Positions 7,584-13,754 of a stretch of 64,000 nucleotides of DNA are shown here, piece after piece. The DNA lies in the IMG/VR virus record IMGVR_UViG_3300042556_001316, positions 1-64,000 of that record. The stretch is one strand, 5' to 3'. Numbering within the stretch: the stretch's first letter is position 1; each line of letters begins with the position of its first letter. Both the position numbers and the translations under genes were made by a program. The DNA comes from a virus. The notes beneath the pieces were generated by a model, which searched no databases, was not told where the DNA came from, and saw only the letters and a program-made list of their open reading frames with translations.

Positions 7584-7613
7584 AAAAATTAAATAAATTT
7601 AAACTAAATTAAA

Positions 7614-7871
7614 ATGAAAACATACAATATATCTGGCACTTCATCAACCCGTATTTACTACTTATTTAGATGTGATGATCAAAATAGACCTTCTACTATG
7701 CAAACTGATGAAAGCTATGCTCTTGATGAATATGATGAAGTATATAAATTAAAGGGCGAATTAGACGCCAAAGGTATTAACTACGACCTTCTTATTGAAA
7801 GATTTAATTTAGACAATGATGAAGTATTAAGCAATGATTATATAATCCAAAATAACTATAAAAACGATTAA
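7614..7871 (+). CDS. acidic hypothetical protein
   Basis: An 85-residue product with an initial beta-like stretch (NISGTSSTRIYYLFRCDD) followed by a Tyr/Asp/Glu-rich helical half. It is soluble and acidic and was not recognised. The lipoprotein gene follows 3 bases after its stop. Confidence 0.6.
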   Translation: MKTYNISGTSSTRIYYLFRCDDQNRPSTMQTDESYALDEYDEVYKLKGELDAKGINYDLLIERFNLDNDEVLSNDYIIQNNYKND

Positions 7872-7874
7872 AAC

Positions 7875-8078
7875 ATGAAAAAATTATTAATTGTATGTGT
7901 TGCATTTGCAATGTCATGTGCGAGTTCAAAACAACCCCCAATACCCCCCGAACAATTAGATTTCCCCCCTGAATTTGACAAGTACACAATTAGCCATGAT
8001 AGAGCCAACCCAACCTTATTAATGGCAGTTTACGATACAACCACAAAAAAATACATATTTGAATTTATGGACAATTAA
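7875..8078 (+). CDS. small lipoprotein
   Basis: The N-terminus MKKLLIVCVAFAMSCASS is a lipoprotein signal peptide with the lipobox Cys at residue 15. The mature protein would be about 53 residues, beginning with a Pro-rich stretch (QPPIPPEQLDFPPEFDK). It should be anchored in the host envelope. Candidate roles are superinfection exclusion or receptor masking, known for other phage lipoproteins but not shown here. Confidence 0.75.
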   Translation: MKKLLIVCVAFAMSCASSKQPPIPPEQLDFPPEFDKYTISHDRANPTLLMAVYDTTTKKYIFEFMDN

Positions 8079-8090
8079 ACCCCATAAATA

Positions 8091-8121
8091 TTTGTTTAAT
8101 TAAATTAATTATTTAACTTTA
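8091..8121 (+). promoter_or_regulatory. promoter for the 8146-10497 gene run
   Basis: TTTG at 8091-8094, a 19-base spacer and TAACTTTA at 8114-8121 fit the Bacteroidota -33/-7 layout with one mismatch in the -7 box. The spacer contains the exact 15-mer TTAATTAAATTAATT (8096-8110) that recurs at other transcription starts in this genome. Confidence 0.65.
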
Positions 8122-8145
8122 CTTTTCAAAAAAACTAAATAGGAT

Positions 8146-8376
8146 ATGACAAAGAAGGAAATGCTGCGCGATACCATGTACCGCATGTATAAGGGAGATA
8201 CCATACCATTTGCAGACATGGACGATTTTATAGCTATGTGGAAAGCCTTAGCTGATAAATGGGAAGTATACCTGACTGATGAGGAATGGGATCAATTTGC
8301 CGAAGAAATCAATAGTGAAGCCTCCAATAGACAAAACGTATTTAACGAGATTTTTGACAAACATTTTAACCAATAA
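8146..8376 (+). CDS. acidic helical hypothetical protein
   Basis: This 76-residue, Asp/Glu/Met/Trp-rich protein is predicted all helical (MTKKEMLRDTMYRMYKGDTI). It is the first gene behind the promoter at 8091-8121. There is no membrane segment and no family was recognised. Confidence 0.65.
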   Translation: MTKKEMLRDTMYRMYKGDTIPFADMDDFIAMWKALADKWEVYLTDEEWDQFAEEINSEASNRQNVFNEIFDKHFNQ

Positions 8377-8388
8377 AACCAATTAACA

Positions 8389-8601
8389 ATGACAAAGTAT
8401 GAATTAGTAAAAATTACAAACACAGATGAAACTATTGTATATTTTATTAGAAAGGACGGGGTACATTCAATATCAGGATCATTTACTACAAAATTATATC
8501 AAGCAGAAATAATGTTAGAAAATTTTGAGAGAGGCAAACCAGACGAACCTATTTATGAAACATTAAAAACAATTGAAGTAGAGGAAAATACCAATGACTA
8601 A
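8389..8601 (+). CDS. small hypothetical protein
   Basis: The 70-residue protein is mainly beta then helix (KYELVKITNTDETIVYFIRK). It ends in an acidic tail and its 3' end overlaps the next gene by 8 bases, implying coupled translation. The function is unknown. Confidence 0.6.
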   Translation: MTKYELVKITNTDETIVYFIRKDGVHSISGSFTTKLYQAEIMLENFERGKPDEPIYETLKTIEVEENTND

Positions 8602-8803
8602 AAAAACCAAACAAATTAGCGTATTAGAATATGCTAGTAAAGTAAACCCTGAATTTTTCAGGAAGAATAGGAAGTACCCCGATACCCCCATGACAAGACA
8701 CGCTATTATGTATCGGATCAAAAACAATATGCCACTACCCGAAGTATTAAAGTACAACCGAGTAGGCAAGGTACATGTATTGACCGTAGATGCGAATTTT
8801 TAA
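8594..8803 (+). CDS. small HTH-like protein
   Basis: The 69-residue basic protein contains SVLEYASKVNPEFFRK and MTRHAIMYRIKNNMPLPEVL, which reads like a helix-turn-helix of the excisionase/Xre type: a short helix, a loop with Pro and a helix ending in Arg/Lys. It may be a small DNA-binding regulator. The assignment is from pattern only. Confidence 0.6.
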   Translation: MTKKTKQISVLEYASKVNPEFFRKNRKYPDTPMTRHAIMYRIKNNMPLPEVLKYNRVGKVHVLTVDANF

Positions 8804-8823
8804 ATCAAAAAAAAGTAAATCAA

Positions 8824-9021
8824 ATGAAAACAAATTTAGAATGGGTAATCAATTGTATTAACTCATGTACTAACCTAGAACAATTAAAGACATGTGAAGT
8901 GATTATTGCGCTTTACAAATTTAGATTAGCCAAAGACGGCATGACGGAGGCAGATATATACGGAGAGGAGAGCCAATTATTAACCGCTTATTTAGATAAG
9001 GAGGCTATGTTATTAATCTAA
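8824..9021 (+). CDS. small helical protein
   Basis: The 65-residue product is helical and rich in Leu, Glu and Cys (WVINCINSCTNLEQLKTCEV). Its stop TAA and the next start ATG share one base (TAATG), so translation is coupled. It was not recognised. Confidence 0.6.
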   Translation: MKTNLEWVINCINSCTNLEQLKTCEVIIALYKFRLAKDGMTEADIYGEESQLLTAYLDKEAMLLI

Positions 9022-9215
9022 TGGGTAATAGATACCAAATATCCGAATCTGCCATGATCCAAATGGAAAATGACTACTTGAAGGAGAGGATAGAATTGCT
9101 AAAAAATGAAGTTAGATACTTAAAGGAAAAGTTATTGTCTTATGAGGAAACCAGCACCGGAAAGGGATATAATGCAGAGCAAACGTCAAGAACTCAAATC
9201 ATCAGGGATAATTGA
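9021..9215 (+). CDS. small coiled-coil protein
   Basis: The 64-residue protein has a central coiled coil (YLKERIELLKNEVRYLKEKL) with clear heptads. It begins at the A that ends the previous stop codon. The 3' end overlaps the next gene in another frame. It probably oligomerises. The function is unknown. Confidence 0.6.
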   Translation: MGNRYQISESAMIQMENDYLKERIELLKNEVRYLKEKLLSYEETSTGKGYNAEQTSRTQIIRDN

Positions 9216-9363
9216 GGTATGGGTAAATGATAGCTTGTATGCAACGAAACAATTTAAGGGTAAAAGCCACCGCAGTAAAATCATTCAGGAATGGCTGCAA
9301 ATGATAGGCAAACCCTTTGAACCAAGAAAAATTTATTTAGTAGTAAAACCAATGCACCTATGA
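9172..9363 (+). CDS. small basic protein
   Basis: I chose the ATG at 9172, preceded by GGAAAGGGATATA, over 9142, giving 63 residues. It is basic with strand-like segments (GIIEVWVNDSLYATKQF and KIYLVVKPMHL). It overlaps both neighbours, the next gene by 4 bases (ATGA). No family was recognised. Confidence 0.55.
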   Translation: MQSKRQELKSSGIIEVWVNDSLYATKQFKGKSHRSKIIQEWLQMIGKPFEPRKIYLVVKPMHL

Positions 9364-9587
9364 CAAACATGACACCAATTAGACAAGTAATGGAGGCTAG
9401 AAGTTTCCGTAACCAAAATGATTTTGACTCATGGCTTTTAGATAACTTTGATAGGCTATTTGAGGCAGAAAAAGAAATGATAGCAGAGGCTATGGAATAT
9501 GCTTTTGATGAGGACGGGCATAGCAAAACATGGCGCAAAAACGTAATTGAGAAGTATTATTTGGAAAAGTACATTGAAAAAAAATAA
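9360..9587 (+). CDS. acidic helical hypothetical protein
   Basis: The 75-residue product is helical with paired aromatic and acidic residues (WLLDNFDRLFEAEKEMIAEA). Its ATG overlaps the preceding stop by 4 bases, a coupling arrangement. It is soluble and unrecognised. Confidence 0.6.
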   Translation: MTNMTPIRQVMEARSFRNQNDFDSWLLDNFDRLFEAEKEMIAEAMEYAFDEDGHSKTWRKNVIEKYYLEKYIEKK

Positions 9588-9598
9588 AAAACTAAACC

Positions 9599-9811
9599 AT
9601 GACCGATTTACAAAAGCAATACATAGACCAAAACTACCAGCATGAGCCAATATCCATGATGATACCCAATATCAACCTAACCTATTTGCAGATATTGACA
9701 TATTACAAATCAATGGGATATGAGCCATTAAAGAAAAGAGGTAGAAGGCATGAGTATAAAACCCCTTCCGGCTACTTTGATATTGATAACTATAAACCTG
9801 AAACAATATAA
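9599..9811 (+). CDS. small HTH-like protein
   Basis: The 70-residue product begins MTDLQKQYIDQNYQHEPISM and continues LTYLQILTYYKSMGYEPLKK then RGRRHEYK. Such an arrangement of helices followed by a basic patch resembles a small homeodomain-like or HTH DNA-binding fold. Membership of a family was not established. Confidence 0.6.
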   Translation: MTDLQKQYIDQNYQHEPISMMIPNINLTYLQILTYYKSMGYEPLKKRGRRHEYKTPSGYFDIDNYKPETI

Positions 9812-9814
9812 GCT

Positions 9815-9898
9815 ATGATTCTACTATTTATTGGGATAATAATAGTTTTACTTGCTATTATAGAGGTAATTGAAGTTTACAAACAAACAAAAAAATAA
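9815..9898 (+). CDS. 27-residue membrane peptide
   Basis: The frame is a single hydrophobic helix (MILLFIGIIIVLLAIIEVIE) with a short basic tail, starting 3 bases after the previous stop and ending just before the next small membrane gene. Spacing and hydrophobic pattern support it as a real gene. Confidence 0.5.
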   Translation: MILLFIGIIIVLLAIIEVIEVYKQTKK

Positions 9899-9899
9899 T

Positions 9900-10028
9900 A
9901 TGGAATCATATTTAGTAGCCTTTACAATATCTTTTATTGTAGCCATACCTATTTCTATTGTATGGGTATACTTTATAGATAAAAGTAAAAAAATATTAGA
10001 GCAAGACGAAAAAAATAAATTAAAATAA
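9900..10028 (+). CDS. 42-residue membrane protein
   Basis: A single hydrophobic segment (about residues 4-24) is followed by a charged Lys/Glu tail (DKSKKILEQDEKNKLK), so the C-terminus is probably cytoplasmic. It starts one base after the previous stop. It is part of a series of small membrane genes ending at 10497. Confidence 0.55.
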   Translation: MESYLVAFTISFIVAIPISIVWVYFIDKSKKILEQDEKNKLK

Positions 10029-10029
10029 A

Positions 10030-10071
10030 GGTAGTAATACTACCATTTTTAGTAAAGTAATAGCTTTACTA
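10030..10071 (+). repeat. two adjacent perfect inverted repeats
   Basis: GGTAGTAATACTACC (10030-10044) is a perfect palindrome followed by T-rich sequence. TAGTAAAG at 10050-10057 pairs with CTTTACTA at 10064-10071 around a 6-base loop. They sit in the 60-base gap between two membrane-protein genes and could be a terminator-operator pair or an RNA structure. Confidence 0.6.
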
Positions 10072-10088
10072 TATAACAAATTTATTAC

Positions 10089-10328
10089 ATGAGAACATTA
10101 ATTATTATTGTCTTATTGTGGGTTATAGGCGCGTTAATAGTGGTTATAGCTGCCATGATAGAGCAAAAGAACAACATGGAGATTAAAATGGCTACCATGC
10201 AATCAAAATCAGATAGCCTATATGATGAAATTGTGCCATTAAAGTACCAAAATCAAAGGTATGAGTTCATTTATGACCAGTTAAGCACAAATCCGGAAGT
10301 ACAAAAAGCATTTAACGAAACCGAATAA
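10089..10328 (+). CDS. membrane-anchored coiled-coil protein
   Basis: The 79-residue protein has one transmembrane helix at residues 4-24 and then a helical hydrophilic part with Met/Gln/Lys repeats (IEQKNNMEIKMATMQSKSDS) that would extend into the periplasm or cytoplasm. It follows the inverted repeats at 10030-10071. The shape resembles small inner-membrane phage proteins, but the function is unknown. Confidence 0.6.
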   Translation: MRTLIIIVLLWVIGALIVVIAAMIEQKNNMEIKMATMQSKSDSLYDEIVPLKYQNQRYEFIYDQLSTNPEVQKAFNETE

Positions 10329-10338
10329 ACAAAAAAAC

Positions 10339-10497
10339 ATGAAAAAATTAATTGGGATCTTTCAGGTAATCTTTTTCTTTTTAGTTGGCATACCAACTTT
10401 TATTTTACTTTACGGGGCAATTATTATCTCCTTTGCGATTAAGGAATTAATCCTCTTCATCTTCGGGAGGCGCGAGGTCTATTTGGATAACAGATAG
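10339..10497 (+). CDS. 52-residue membrane protein overlapping an opposing gene
   Basis: The frame encodes MKKLIGIFQVIFFFLVGIPT and a second hydrophobic stretch, then RREVYLDNR. It is the last rightward gene of the region and its 3' end overlaps the minus-strand gene at 10447-10605 by 51 bases tail to tail. There is no terminator between the two converging units. Confidence 0.5.
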   Translation: MKKLIGIFQVIFFFLVGIPTFILLYGAIIISFAIKELILFIFGRREVYLDNR

Positions 10498-10605
10498 TAT
10501 CTTTAAGTCCTTGTATTTTTGTAGCACATCAGACGTTGAAACGGCATAAACCAGCTTGGTCATTTTGGTTCCGTCCTTGTCAAAGAATATGCGGTACGTT
10601 TTCAT
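10447..10605 (-). CDS. small hypothetical protein at the end of the sugar-transfer operon
   Basis: Using the ATG at 10605 gives 52 residues beginning MKTYRIFFDKDGTKMTKLVY and ending with an acidic PPEDEED tail. The start overlaps the upstream stop by one base (TGATG), so I prefer it over upstream ATG codons at 10617 and 10632. It is probably a small alpha/beta protein. The function is unknown. Confidence 0.6.
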   Translation of the reverse strand: MKTYRIFFDKDGTKMTKLVYAVSTSDVLQKYKDLKILSVIQIDLAPPEDEED

Positions 10606-10829
10606 CAGTTTTGCCATTTGCCTTTTGGACAACCATCTGCCCCTTTTGGTGAGAAAACTTTTTTACTTGTTGTGCAGCCACATACTTCACAATAGTCCCG
10701 TAATGTACCCTGAACCCAGTGTTCGCAATCAATACAAGTTAAGAGTCTTTCTTGCGCAAGCTGGCTTTGTTCTTCTGTTGGATTGAAGGAAGCTGTGTAC
10801 GATAGAAATATTTCTTTTAACTTGTTCAT
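10605..10829 (-). CDS. small Cys-rich, zinc-ribbon-like protein
   Basis: From the ATG at 10829 (ATGA overlap with the upstream stop) the product is 74 residues. It contains CIDCEHW then DYCEVCGC and later DGCPKGKW, that is two CxxC pairs and further Cys, which suggests a zinc ribbon or rubredoxin-like knuckle. This resembles small Cys-cluster proteins (DUF6171-like) often found beside glycosyltransferases in phages. I infer a stabilising or accessory role in the sugar-transfer operon. Confidence 0.65.
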   Translation of the reverse strand: MNKLKEIFLSYTASFNPTEEQSQLAQERLLTCIDCEHWVQGTLRDYCEVCGCTTSKKVFSPKGADGCPKGKWQN

Positions 10830-11686
10830 AAGAATAAATTGGTATAATCGGAGTGGTTGCCCCAATAATCATGAGTTAAAGATAAATTATCTTTGCGATA
10901 TATTGAGTTATGGCTGGTAAAATGTATGCCATGATTGATATGGATAGCTTGATTTTGGCAGTTCCATTGGGTTCTATTCATGGTTTGCGTTTCAATCATA
11001 CCGCTATTGGTACGCAAGGCATTGGGTAGAATGGCCAAACAATGCTCAATGGCATCATCAAATCTCATAGTCATTTGGTGAAACGGCTCATCATTTTGGC
11101 CTCTCTCTTGCCAGCCATTGATACAAACGCCCCCGTAATTCATATTAGTAAGAACGCTGCCTCTATCAAAATCAGGGAAATCAAAGTAACCTTCGGGGTA
11201 CATTACATCATGCTCTAAAAATGAAACGTAGTCATACTCTCCTGTTTCTTTGGCTGCGTAAAGACATTGCATAATTTGAAGCAACTGATTAAGATGTGAT
11301 TGGGATTGGTACCAGCTTCTAACTTGATAGAAAGGGTTTTCCGGCATAGGCTCCCACATACAAGTTACAATGTCTGCTACTCCATTACTGGCTTTCTTAA
11401 TTGTATCTAATGATTTATAGATTGAGGGCCATATCTTTTTATTGTTGTTATTGGAATAGAATATGCCCAATTTTCTGCTTTTGGACTTTGGGTATACAAA
11501 TACACTACCTTCCCTTACACTGAATAAATTGCCGTCTATATCCAACTCCAAGTACTTTACCTGACCAACGGCTGGATCACCTATAATATCATTATTACAC
11601 CTTACTACAAGCTTATCTGATACTACTTTATCTCTAATTAATTGAGTACAATCTTGACCTCCGTATGTTGCTTTATTTATGATCAT
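10826..11686 (-). CDS. glycosyltransferase with N-terminal DUF3395-like domain
   Basis: Residues 1-60 (INKATYGGQDCTQLIRDKVV and FGDP-like IIGDPAVGQVKYLELD) match the DUF3395-type domain seen at the C-terminus of some DnaJ proteins and elsewhere as a small beta module. From about residue 70 the protein is a GT-A-like glycosyltransferase: YDYVSFLEHDVMYP at 151-164 supplies an acidic DxD-like metal site (Glu158, His159, Asp160). The length of 286 residues suits a single GT-A domain plus the extra module. It lies two bases from an FkbM methyltransferase gene. Donor and acceptor are unknown. Confidence 0.75.
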   Translation of the reverse strand: MIINKATYGGQDCTQLIRDKVVSDKLVVRCNNDIIGDPAVGQVKYLELDIDGNLFSVREGSVFVYPKSKSRKLGIFYSNNNNKKIWPSIYKSLDTIKKASNGVADIVTCMWEPMPENPFYQVRSWYQSQSHLNQLLQIMQCLYAAKETGEYDYVSFLEHDVMYPEGYFDFPDFDRGSVLTNMNYGGVCINGWQERGQNDEPFHQMTMRFDDAIEHCLAILPNALRTNSGMIETQTMNRTQWNCQNQAIHINHGIHFTSHNSIYRKDNLSLTHDYWGNHSDYTNLFL

Positions 11687-11687
11687 A

Positions 11688-12200
11688 TTATCTTTTTGCG
11701 TGCATTATACCCATTTGATTAATATCTGTACAGAACCAACCAAATTGATTAGTTGCAAATATTTCAAACCCTAATTCAGTTAATTTCTTTTCTAGTATCT
11801 CTTTGCATGCAGGATTATGGTATTCAACCGCTATCTCCTTTACTGATTCAAATTGTTCAGCAGTAATATCCTTCATGTGTTGCTCATGGCCTTCTATATC
11901 CATCTTGATTAGCTCTGGCTTATACTCTGTAATCAATCCCAGTAAATCATCAAAATTAGAAATAGTTTTACAAACAAAAGTATGCTCAGGGAAAGTTGCA
12001 TTTAGCTTTTCAATTTCTTGGCATGATGCGTCTACGCCAATTACTTTTTTAGCTCCTCTATTTATAAAGTATTGCGGAGTTGATTCAAATGGCTGGAACA
12101 ACCAACCACAACCTAAATCCAACACTACCTTACCTTCTACGTTTTGAATGTCGTTCCAATGCTCTAATGGATTTTCCGACTCTACTACTTTTGTTGTCAT
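11688..12200 (-). CDS. FkbM-like SAM-dependent methyltransferase
   Basis: The 170-residue Rossmann protein shows motif I VVLDLGCG (25-32), an acidic residue after strand 2 (VIGVDAS, Asp57) and the FkbM hallmark IKMDIEGHE (98-106). FkbM enzymes O-methylate sugars or small molecules. Between two sugar-transfer genes it most likely methylates the sugar they attach; this is inference. It overlaps the upstream gene by 4 bases (ATGA) and is separated from the downstream gene by one base. Confidence 0.85.
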   Translation of the reverse strand: MTTKVVESENPLEHWNDIQNVEGKVVLDLGCGWLFQPFESTPQYFINRGAKKVIGVDASCQEIEKLNATFPEHTFVCKTISNFDDLLGLITEYKPELIKMDIEGHEQHMKDITAEQFESVKEIAVEYHNPACKEILEKKLTELGFEIFATNQFGWFCTDINQMGIMHAKR

Positions 12201-13126
12201 AATAAAACTGATTTTTTAGCTGTTTCTTGTATAATATCCCAGTATTTCTTACTGGCCGTTCCTTCGTTTATATTTAATGTTGCACTATAGGGCAACTGGT
12301 TCATGTACTCTGCTTTGTAGAATAAGCCACCGGCAGATGTAACAACACCGGCATTGTGGAATATATTTAACCTATCCCAATCCGCTTCGGTACTTGTACC
12401 CCATGAAAATTCTAGTTCTGGGTGGCAAATCGTTTCTGCTCCACGCTTCCAGCCATTCCATAACACCGCCCACATATCTGCGCACCATATCTGTAATTCA
12501 TGATGTGTTGGGTCTAATTGCTTCTTCTCATTATTAAGGTGAGTTACTTCATTAAATAATCTTTCGCAATCTTTTTCAACGTCCGCCCAAAACTGAGCAT
12601 TGATACCTTTCATTAAATATTGCGCACCGATTGAGTTAAGCTCATTATCTTTTATTAATGATTCTGGTATGTCTACTATCTCACACATCTTATCCATTAC
12701 GTCTTGACCTTTGCCTAATATGTAGCTATGGGCTATGTACCAACGGCAGTCAGATCCATACCACTTATCATCTTGTAGGAACTGCTCCCAGTTTATCTTT
12801 TTGGTAAAAGCTATGTCGCAATCATGATAAAGAACCGCTTCTTGCTCTATGGATTGATTTTGTTCAAAGTGCTGCTTTAATATGTTAGGACGTATTGAAG
12901 ATATGTAGTGCCTAGTTTCTCTGGTATCAGAATAAAAAAAGAACCTTGCTGGATAATTGGCAGCCAACTTGGTCCACTCCTCCGGAATAACATCATTTAT
13001 CTTCCAACAAACAATATCTATCATGTTAGGATTGATACCCATTTCAATAAAGTTATTTATCATAACTTCTACTTGCCACGCATAATAAAGGGAAGTTGGT
13101 TGAGCGCAAATGAATCTTAACTTCAT
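12197..13126 (-). CDS. GT-A-like glycosyltransferase
   Basis: Starting at the ATG at 13126 (an upstream TTG at 13141 lies next to the promoter) the product has 309 residues. YHDCDIAF with Asp102-x-Asp104 is a DxD metal/nucleotide-sugar motif after a central beta strand. WGTSTEADWDRLNIFHNAGV near the C-terminus supplies conserved His/Asp residues of the type that close a GT-A site. The layout (RFICAQPTSLYYAWQVEVMI at the front) loosely recalls plant peptidyl Ser/Hyp glycosyltransferases, a comparison by eye only. It leads the four-gene sugar-transfer operon. Confidence 0.7.
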   Translation of the reverse strand: MKLRFICAQPTSLYYAWQVEVMINNFIEMGINPNMIDIVCWKINDVIPEEWTKLAANYPARFFFYSDTRETRHYISSIRPNILKQHFEQNQSIEQEAVLYHDCDIAFTKKINWEQFLQDDKWYGSDCRWYIAHSYILGKGQDVMDKMCEIVDIPESLIKDNELNSIGAQYLMKGINAQFWADVEKDCERLFNEVTHLNNEKKQLDPTHHELQIWCADMWAVLWNGWKRGAETICHPELEFSWGTSTEADWDRLNIFHNAGVVTSAGGLFYKAEYMNQLPYSATLNINEGTASKKYWDIIQETAKKSVLL

Positions 13127-13138
13127 GTATTTTTTTTC

Positions 13139-13165
13139 CAAAGTTAAACGAGTTAATTAAATTAA
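13139..13165 (-). promoter_or_regulatory. promoter of the sugar-transfer operon
   Basis: On the minus strand TAACTTTG (13139-13146) is a perfect -7 box 12 bases before the ATG at 13126. Immediately upstream lies a near copy (13/15) of the recurrent 15-mer, starting TTAATTAAATTAA on the plus strand at 13153. No clear -33 TTG is seen. Confidence 0.6.
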
Positions 13166-13176
13166 AAAATTATTTT

Positions 13177-13533
13177 TTAGTGCTTAACTATTAGCTGCTT
13201 CTTGTCTATGAATTTGTATATAAACTCAGCTATATGTCCTGATAACCATGCTCCAGCTTCATCATCTACAATACCTCTGTCACTTTTTATTACATTAACT
13301 ATGTGGTAATTTTCATGTGATAGGGTATTGTGGCTTAAATACTTTTGTTCTATAATCATGTAGTAGACATCTATGTCTGGGGTAATAACTGTACCTTCTG
13401 CATCTCCTTCAAACATCTGCTCCATTTTATGCTTTTTGTATACTTTATTAGCTTCATTGATTAATGAATCTGTAATAATAAGTACAACCTTGCAACCATA
13501 GGTAGATATTTTCAATGTAGAAGTTAGTTTCAT
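13177..13533 (-). CDS. putative small HExxH metalloprotein
   Basis: The 118-residue protein carries LSHENYHIV with His73, Glu74 and His77 (HExxH), followed 15 residues later by Glu92 in DDEAGAWLSGH. HExxH plus a downstream Glu in a helix is the zinc site of gluzincin-like peptidases. At this length it would be a minimal zincin-like domain. No signal peptide is seen. It overlaps the DUF3310 gene by 4 bases at the end of the lysis/auxiliary transcript. The family is not established, and HExxH can occur by chance. Confidence 0.55.
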   Translation of the reverse strand: MKLTSTLKISTYGCKVVLIITDSLINEANKVYKKHKMEQMFEGDAEGTVITPDIDVYYMIIEQKYLSHNTLSHENYHIVNVIKSDRGIVDDEAGAWLSGHIAEFIYKFIDKKQLIVKH

Positions 13534-13754
13534 TGGTCATTATTTATTATTCTATTAATATACCAAACTGCCTTTTTTAAATCTTCCTTACCACCTTTTC
13601 GTTTCCACCTCCACAAATACTTTATGGCATTGCCAGTAGCAAATGCTTCATCTCCCTCCAACCCCTTTACTGCTTCCTCAATTGCGTCTATGCACTCTAT
13701 CTTTCCAGCGTTATAGTGTGCTGGGTGGTCCACTTTAGATGATACGTCCATCAT
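13530..13754 (-). CDS. DUF3310 family protein (T7 gp1.7-like)
   Basis: The 74-residue product DHPAHYNAGKIECIDAIEEA then GNAIKYLWRWKRKGGKEDLKK and AVWYINRII matches DUF3310 along nearly its full length. The family includes the T7 gp1.7 nucleotide kinase, but most members are short like this one and their role is unknown. It overlaps the metallophosphoesterase gene by 20 bases. Confidence 0.9.
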   Translation of the reverse strand: MMDVSSKVDHPAHYNAGKIECIDAIEEAVKGLEGDEAFATGNAIKYLWRWKRKGGKEDLKKAVWYINRIINNDQ

